Shown here: one piece after another, positions 40,738 through 43,598 of the stretch
How positions within the stretch are numbered: the stretch's first letter is position 1
How the letters are laid out: every line of letters begins with the position of its first letter
DNA from: a virus
Direction: 5' to 3' (one strand)
Length of the DNA stretch: 43,598 nt
IMG/VR virus record: IMGVR_UViG_3300031740_000004
Span: 1-43,598 of that record
Notes under the pieces: generated by a model
Told to the model about the DNA's origin: nothing
The model's database searches: none
What the model saw: the letters and a program-made list of their open reading frames with translations, nothing else
Program-made: the position numbers and the translations under genes

Positions 40738-41476
40738 CGGACACCTCGCCTTCGCCTTCGAGTTTCAGAGCCGGCACCTCGTCGATCATGGTGAAGTCAG
40801 CTCGCTTGAGCTCTTCGATTCGCTTCTGCTGCTTGCGCTCGAGATCGAGCATAGCATCGATCTCGGCCTTCTGCTGCTCGCCGAAGTTGACGTTGTGGGT
40901 CACCTCGACGCGGCGCACCGCGCTGTCGACAATGCCGAGCGACTGCAGGATCGCCACCAGATCCTTGGTCACTCGGAAGTAGCTCGCCCACTCACCCTGC
41001 TCCATCAGCCCTTGCTGGGCCCGCTCAGCGGCGAGCTGCACGTGGCCGGCCAGCGTGTTGAGCCGGATGTTGGCGACCTGCGCGCCGATGTTGTCGGCGT
41101 GCTCGTTGTAGATCGTCGACACCTCGAGCGGAGGGATACCAAGCTCCTGAGCGATCACCTCGCCGCGGTAGCCTTGCTCGCGCAGCGTCACCACGAGCGC
41201 GACCTGTTGCTGACGGAGGAGGGTGGCGAACCAGGCCGACCGCTGCGGTCGCATCGTGACCTGCAGCTCGGTCCACATGCGCTTGCCAAGGTCGCGCATG
41301 GTGAGCGCCGACGTGAAGCCGTCCTTGTCCTTGGACGGCGGCACGGTCATCGCGCCAGAGTCGACGACCAGATCGACGAGCTGTTGGAGGCTCAGACCGA
41401 TCGAGTCCGCGGCGCGCTGGAGCTTCTCCTTCGCCTCCGGGTCGAACAGCGGCGTGGCGCGTTCAGCTTTCGCCAT
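40724..41476 (-). CDS. probable terminase small subunit (250 aa)
   Basis: The start is the ATG at 41476, next to a GAGG; a TTG at 41482 is close. A central helix-turn-helix-like region (VVTLREQGYRGEVIAQELGI, then PPLEVSTIYNEH) could bind the packaging site. The C-terminal half is helical with coiled-coil heptads (MLDLERKQQKRIEELKRADF). Order TerS, two small zinc proteins, TerL is plausible for a packaging module. The identification rests on position and the DNA-binding motif, not on sequence similarity I can prove. Confidence 0.55.
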   Translation of the reverse strand: MAKAERATPLFDPEAKEKLQRAADSIGLSLQQLVDLVVDSGAMTVPPSKDKDGFTSALTMRDLGKRMWTELQVTMRPQRSAWFATLLRQQQVALVVTLREQGYRGEVIAQELGIPPLEVSTIYNEHADNIGAQVANIRLNTLAGHVQLAAERAQQGLMEQGEWASYFRVTKDLVAILQSLGIVDSAVRRVEVTHNVNFGEQQKAEIDAMLDLERKQQKRIEELKRADFTMIDEVPALKLEGEGEVSGVSG

Positions 41477-41660
41477 CCTCAAGCTCCGATTCGATCACGT
41501 CGGCGTTCTCCGCGATGTAGGTCAGCAACGCGCGACGCACATCATCGGTCGGCTCAACGTTCTCGCTGCACCAGATGAGGTAGCTGGCTGGAACCTTCTC
41601 GAGTGGGACGCCTTTGTGTTTGCCGAACGGCATCGGCGTCTCGTCGTTGAACGCCAGCAC
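41463..41660 (-). CDS. DUF3820-like small protein (65 aa)
   Basis: The start is the GTG at 41660, eight bases after the upstream stop. MPFGKHKGVPLEKVPASYLI, followed by W-C-S-E-N, is a close match to the DUF3820 core; the rest is one helix (RRALLTYIAENADVIESELE). It is a better match to the family than its plus-strand relative at 4424-4684. The domain is widespread, but its molecular role is unsettled. Its last bases overlap the small-terminase-like gene. Confidence 0.75.
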   Translation of the reverse strand: MLAFNDETPMPFGKHKGVPLEKVPASYLIWCSENVEPTDDVRRALLTYIAENADVIESELEDGES

Positions 41661-41668
41661 GGGACTGC

Positions 41669-41842
41669 TCAGTAGCAGTATCGGGCCCGGAAGACCTTGG
41701 CCATCTTCGGCGAGAGTTCCACCAAGTCCTTCGCGATGCGTCGCATCCACGCCGCGATGTCCTTGGCGCCTTGCTTGGTGAGTTGGTCTGGCCGCTTCAC
41801 GGTGATCGTGGCAGCGAAACGTTCTTTGCGTTTGGTCTTCAT
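41669..41842 (-). CDS. hypothetical small basic protein (57 aa)
   Basis: The ATG at 41842 overlaps the Acb2-like stop (ATGA). The sequence is Lys/Arg-rich, with KERFAATITVKRPDQLTKQG at the start (beta then helix) and a helical C-terminus (AWMRRIAKDLVELSPKMAKV). Basic small protein, probably nucleic-acid associated, without a recognised family. The frame extends upstream to 41989 within the neighbouring gene and was not used. Confidence 0.6.
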   Translation of the reverse strand: MKTKRKERFAATITVKRPDQLTKQGAKDIAAWMRRIAKDLVELSPKMAKVFRARYCY

Positions 41843-42084
41843 GGCTTCTGTGGCACCACAGCTTCCGAGGTCTCGGTGGCGATCCCGAAATTGGCGCGCA
41901 TGCGCGCGTCCTCGAGATGGGTCAACGCGAGCGACAGGCCGCGGCCTTCCGGCACCACCTCGCACAGGATCTTCGCGCACAGGAAGCACGCATCGTTGAC
42001 CATCTGGAACCGCGGCAGCGTGTCCGAGGTCGGCGGGTGGTAGTAGAACCGATTGCGCAGTTCGACTTCGGTGGGCTTGGTCAT
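41839..42084 (-). CDS. acb2: Acb2-like anti-CBASS cyclic-nucleotide sponge (81 aa)
   Basis: The start is the ATG at 42084, overlapping the upstream stop (ATGA). The N-terminus carries ELRNRFYYHPPTSD, and the C-terminus GLSLALTHLEDARMRANFGI, closely following the family pattern I know for Acb2 (F-x-YH-x-P near the N-terminus and SLALT-x-LE-x-A-x-x-x-AN-x-x-IA at the C-terminus). Acb2 proteins from phages bind cyclic di- and tri-nucleotides and so block CBASS (cGAS-like) immunity. Size (81) and all-helix layout fit. Residues that contact the nucleotide must be checked, since a Lys common after 'PP' in the family is Thr here. Confidence 0.7.
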   Translation of the reverse strand: MTKPTEVELRNRFYYHPPTSDTLPRFQMVNDACFLCAKILCEVVPEGRGLSLALTHLEDARMRANFGIATETSEAVVPQKP

Positions 42085-42335
42085 CGTCGTCCTGGCATCA
42101 TGCCTTGCCTTGGTCCAGCAACCTCGCAACTGATGTCCGTCAGGATGCCTTGCAGTTCGGAGAGCCAGGCAAGCACTTCACCGTCCACGATCTCGTCCGG
42201 GCCTTCGTTCTGGATCTTCACCTGGATCGCGTCAGCGAGCACACGCGCGCGCTCGGCCAGCCACCACTTGCGCAGCATGATCGGGGGCGGCTTCACGCGG
42301 TCGGTGAAGCCAGGAGTTGGGAACGGCGAGTCCAT
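42081..42335 (-). CDS. hypothetical protein before Acb2-like gene (84 aa)
   Basis: A small helical protein: RKWWLAERARVLADAIQVK, then EVLAWLSELQGILTDISCE, with a basic, Gly/Arg end. The two tryptophan-rich helices and lack of other motifs give no clear function. ATGA overlap with the Acb2-like gene means the two are probably translated together, so it might share a counter-defence role (inference only). Confidence 0.6.
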   Translation of the reverse strand: MDSPFPTPGFTDRVKPPPIMLRKWWLAERARVLADAIQVKIQNEGPDEIVDGEVLAWLSELQGILTDISCEVAGPRQGMMPGRR

Positions 42336-42341
42336 GCCCGC

Positions 42342-42704
42342 CTACTCCTTCGGCGGTCCGCTGACCTGCGTGCGCGGCTTGAACTCGACCTTGACCTGCG
42401 GCTTCTCCTCGAGGTTGATCCTGACGATGTGGATCGCCTTGGCGATCATCAGCTGCTTGCCGACGAACTGGGCGCCTTCGCTGCGGATGAACTTCTGGGC
42501 GGCCTGCGTGCTGTCGAATCCGGCGATGCCAGGGGCCGGAACCAGCGTGCCCTTCGGCAGCTGCTCGTCCTCGGCGATGATGTAGATCCTGAAGTCGCCA
42601 CCGCTCTCGCCTCCGAACAGCTTGAACCTGCGCTGCTTCTTCGCGCGCTTGGCTTTCGGAGTGGCAAGAGTCTCGTCGGTGGGAGTGGTGAGAGTTTCGC
42701 TCAT
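42342..42704 (-). CDS. hypothetical protein (120 aa)
   Basis: The N-terminus is a Thr/Lys-rich, probably flexible, basic linker (TPKAKRAKKQRRFKLF). The core has strand-type segments (DFRIYIIAEDE, IHIVRINLEE) and a helix (STQAAQKFIRSEG). ATGA overlap with the first gene of the operon. Small alpha/beta protein of unknown role. Confidence 0.65.
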   Translation of the reverse strand: MSETLTTPTDETLATPKAKRAKKQRRFKLFGGESGGDFRIYIIAEDEQLPKGTLVPAPGIAGFDSTQAAQKFIRSEGAQFVGKQLMIAKAIHIVRINLEEKPQVKVEFKPRTQVSGPPKE

Positions 42705-43189
42705 GGCGACTTCTCTACACTAGGCGGCTGTTCTTTTGAAGTGGCATTTGGAATCTCGCCGCGCTCTCGAATCCCTCGCTTGGTCGCCTCGTTTTCCAGC
42801 TTCACCCTCTCGCCGCTGTAGCCGATCGACTCGTTGTTTTTCAGGAACTCAACGACTTCCGTGTGGCTTGGCAGGTAGGTGTGCCCTTTCTCGGCCTTGA
42901 TGAGCTTACAGGCCAACGAATACTTGTAGGGCCACAACCTGTAGTCATTCAGCACGCGCTTCCTGCCAGCGTTCGGCACCTCCGGCTGAAAGTTCAACAC
43001 CAACGCGCTGCACTTGTCGCACTGCAGCTTGCAGGACTCTTCGAAATACCACACCAGGAACTCGAGCACGCGGCCTGCAGTGATCCTCCACTGAAAGCTG
43101 CCGAACTCCTTGTCGCGCTCCTGCAGGTTTTCCACCAGCCGCTGGAACGCCAGATAGGCCAACTCATGCACTCCGATGGTCTTGGTCAT
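42701..43189 (-). CDS. hypothetical protein, first gene of minus-strand operon (162 aa)
   Basis: Starts at ATG 43189 (behind GGAGG, though spacing is only two bases) or at a GTG 18 bases upstream. The N-terminal half is helical (LAYLAFQRLVENLQERDKEF, VLEFLVWYFEES). The middle has CKLQCDKCSALV, a possible zinc knuckle, and then DYRLWPYKYSLACKLIKAEK. The C-terminus is charged and likely flexible. As the first gene after the control region it is probably made early. Function unknown. Confidence 0.65.
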   Translation of the reverse strand: MTKTIGVHELAYLAFQRLVENLQERDKEFGSFQWRITAGRVLEFLVWYFEESCKLQCDKCSALVLNFQPEVPNAGRKRVLNDYRLWPYKYSLACKLIKAEKGHTYLPSHTEVVEFLKNNESIGYSGERVKLENEATKRGIRERGEIPNATSKEQPPSVEKSP

Positions 43190-43268
43190 GGCCTCCAACT
43201 GCACCACAAACCTGCCTCAAGTTCAACTCAATTCTTGCTCAGTTATGCGTGTAGCTGGGGGGGTATTA

Positions 43269-43285
43269 CATATACATCGTATGTG
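43269..43285. promoter_or_regulatory. imperfect palindrome, possible operator
   Basis: CATATAC and GTATGTG flank a central ATC; six of seven positions pair. It overlaps the most AT-rich part of the control region, where the minus-strand promoter is expected, so a repressor or activator could bind here. This is a sequence observation with no known match. Confidence 0.35.
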
Positions 43286-43299
43286 TGAGTCCTGCTTAC

Positions 43300-43349
43300 A
43301 GAGAGAGAGAGAGAGAGAGACAGATCAGTAGTAGTCTCTCTCTCTCTCT
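43300..43349. repeat. GA/TC inverted repeat (simple-sequence hairpin)
   Basis: Ten GA units at 43301-43320 are followed by a short spacer and then a TC run (43335-43349). The two runs can pair over about 15 bp around a loop of ~14-20 bases. Alternating purine and pyrimidine tracts may also form triple-helix (H-DNA). It lies ~110 bases before the first minus-strand gene. It might be a slippage product, a pause or termination site, or a recognition site. Confidence 0.6.
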
Positions 43350-43496
43350 TCTATCTCTTGAGTAGAGATTTTCTTCGGCATATTTTCCATGGTTTCTGCA
43401 GGTTGGCCTCGGTTTTTCCGTCAGGTTGGCAGCTGTGAGGGTGGGCATTGCACTTCTGGGGCGCAGGTGACCCGCGCGATCGATCGCACCTCGCAA

Positions 43497-43575
43497 ACTT
43501 GCAACCATTGATTGCATGGACACTTAGGATGCAATGCTCACAACTTCTTTGTCTACCTATTCATAGGTTGCAAGT
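43497..43575. repeat. nested inverted repeats at window end
   Basis: Outer 10-bp arms (acttgcaacc and ggttgcaagt) enclose the ATTGCAT/ATGCAAT repeat and a second perfect palindrome, ACCTAT-TC-ATAGGT (43555-43568). Such iterated symmetry in an AT-rich stretch is typical of operators or replication origins; no further evidence separates these. Confidence 0.45.
43511..43535. promoter_or_regulatory. ATTGCAT / ATGCAAT inverted repeat
   Basis: A perfect 7-bp inverted repeat with an 11-bp spacer. It is nested inside a wider pair of complementary arms, acttgcaacc (43497-43506) and ggttgcaagt (43566-43575). Spacing of about two helical turns centre to centre fits binding of a dimer. Related TTGCA sequence recurs several times in this segment. 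Confidence 0.45.
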
Positions 43576-43598
43576 GACTGGCGCTTACAACCTCAACC

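Larger units (their letters stand above)
43190..43598. promoter_or_regulatory. gene-free control region (409 bp)
   Basis: No convincing gene lies here; the ORFs present are composed of repeat sequence. The region is less GC-rich and contains a GA/TC hairpin and several inverted repeats. It lies upstream of the whole minus-strand operon, so promoter(s) for it are expected near 43200-43300. Candidates on the minus strand are AT-rich stretches around 43260-43280 (TATATGTAAT), but no clear -35/-10 pair is seen. If the genome is circular it would also drive the plus strand. Confidence 0.55.

Noticed and set aside
43296-43523. 75-residue minus-strand ORF in the control region
   Set aside because: Its end is Leu/Ser repeat from the TC/GA run; no ribosome site and not protein-like.
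1-43598. tRNA genes, CRISPR arrays, insertion sequences, integrase or attachment sites
   Set aside because: Looked for typical cloverleaf arms, spaced direct repeats, transposase or integrase motifs and found none I could support.

Overview
The window looks like a nearly complete genome of a tailed, podovirus-type bacteriophage. It carries portal, scaffold, HK97-fold capsid, T7-like tail tube or adaptor proteins, three consecutive ejection-type internal virion proteins and a large terminase. Genes are tightly packed, often with ATGA or GTGA start/stop overlaps and many GTG or TTG starts. The base composition is GC-rich except in the last ~400 bases. I see no tRNA, rRNA, CRISPR array, insertion sequence, integrase or repressor, so nothing points to a prophage. 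I also see no phage DNA polymerase or RNA polymerase, so host enzymes are probably used. The host cannot be fixed. Signal-peptide lipoproteins fit a Gram-negative host. One late gene (10851-11531) resembles an extracellular beta-rich domain that I associate with secreted proteins of Planctomycetota or Myxococcota, which is only a weak hint.

Layout. Bases 1-10888 are read on the plus strand: DNA metabolism and small accessory genes. They include a SNF2-type helicase cut by the window edge, a string of small and zinc-finger proteins, an HNH endonuclease, an SSB-like protein, a 1058-residue fusion of zinc-ribbon/TOPRIM primase with an MCM-like AAA+ helicase, and a RecU-like nuclease. Everything from 43189 down to 10851 is read on the minus strand. 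In transcription order this holds small early-type genes including an Acb2-like anti-CBASS protein, a probable small terminase, the large terminase, a glycosyltransferase cluster, portal, scaffold, capsid, a collagen-like fibre, adaptor and nozzle-type tail proteins, a repeat-containing tail fibre, the three internal virion proteins, and finally a set of small membrane proteins or lipoproteins that may be the lysis cassette. The two transcription units converge and overlap by 38 bp near 10.87 kb. Bases 43190-43598 are a gene-free control region with several inverted repeats. If the molecule is circular or circularly permuted, it would separate two divergent operons.

Points that stand out: the Acb2-like protein (41839-42084); a zinc-finger gene split by an apparent -1 frameshift (2367-2698); a 1900-residue virion protein with an HEWAH metallopeptidase motif and an LPD38-like region; a 233-bp two-frame overlap at that gene's start; a very basic 31-residue ORF (27759-27854); a zinc-ribbon ORF lying in frame directly after the capsid amber stop (29749-29874); and the lack of any recognisable endolysin.

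Limits. All calls rest on reading motifs and gene context by eye. No database search, structure prediction or promoter scoring was run.
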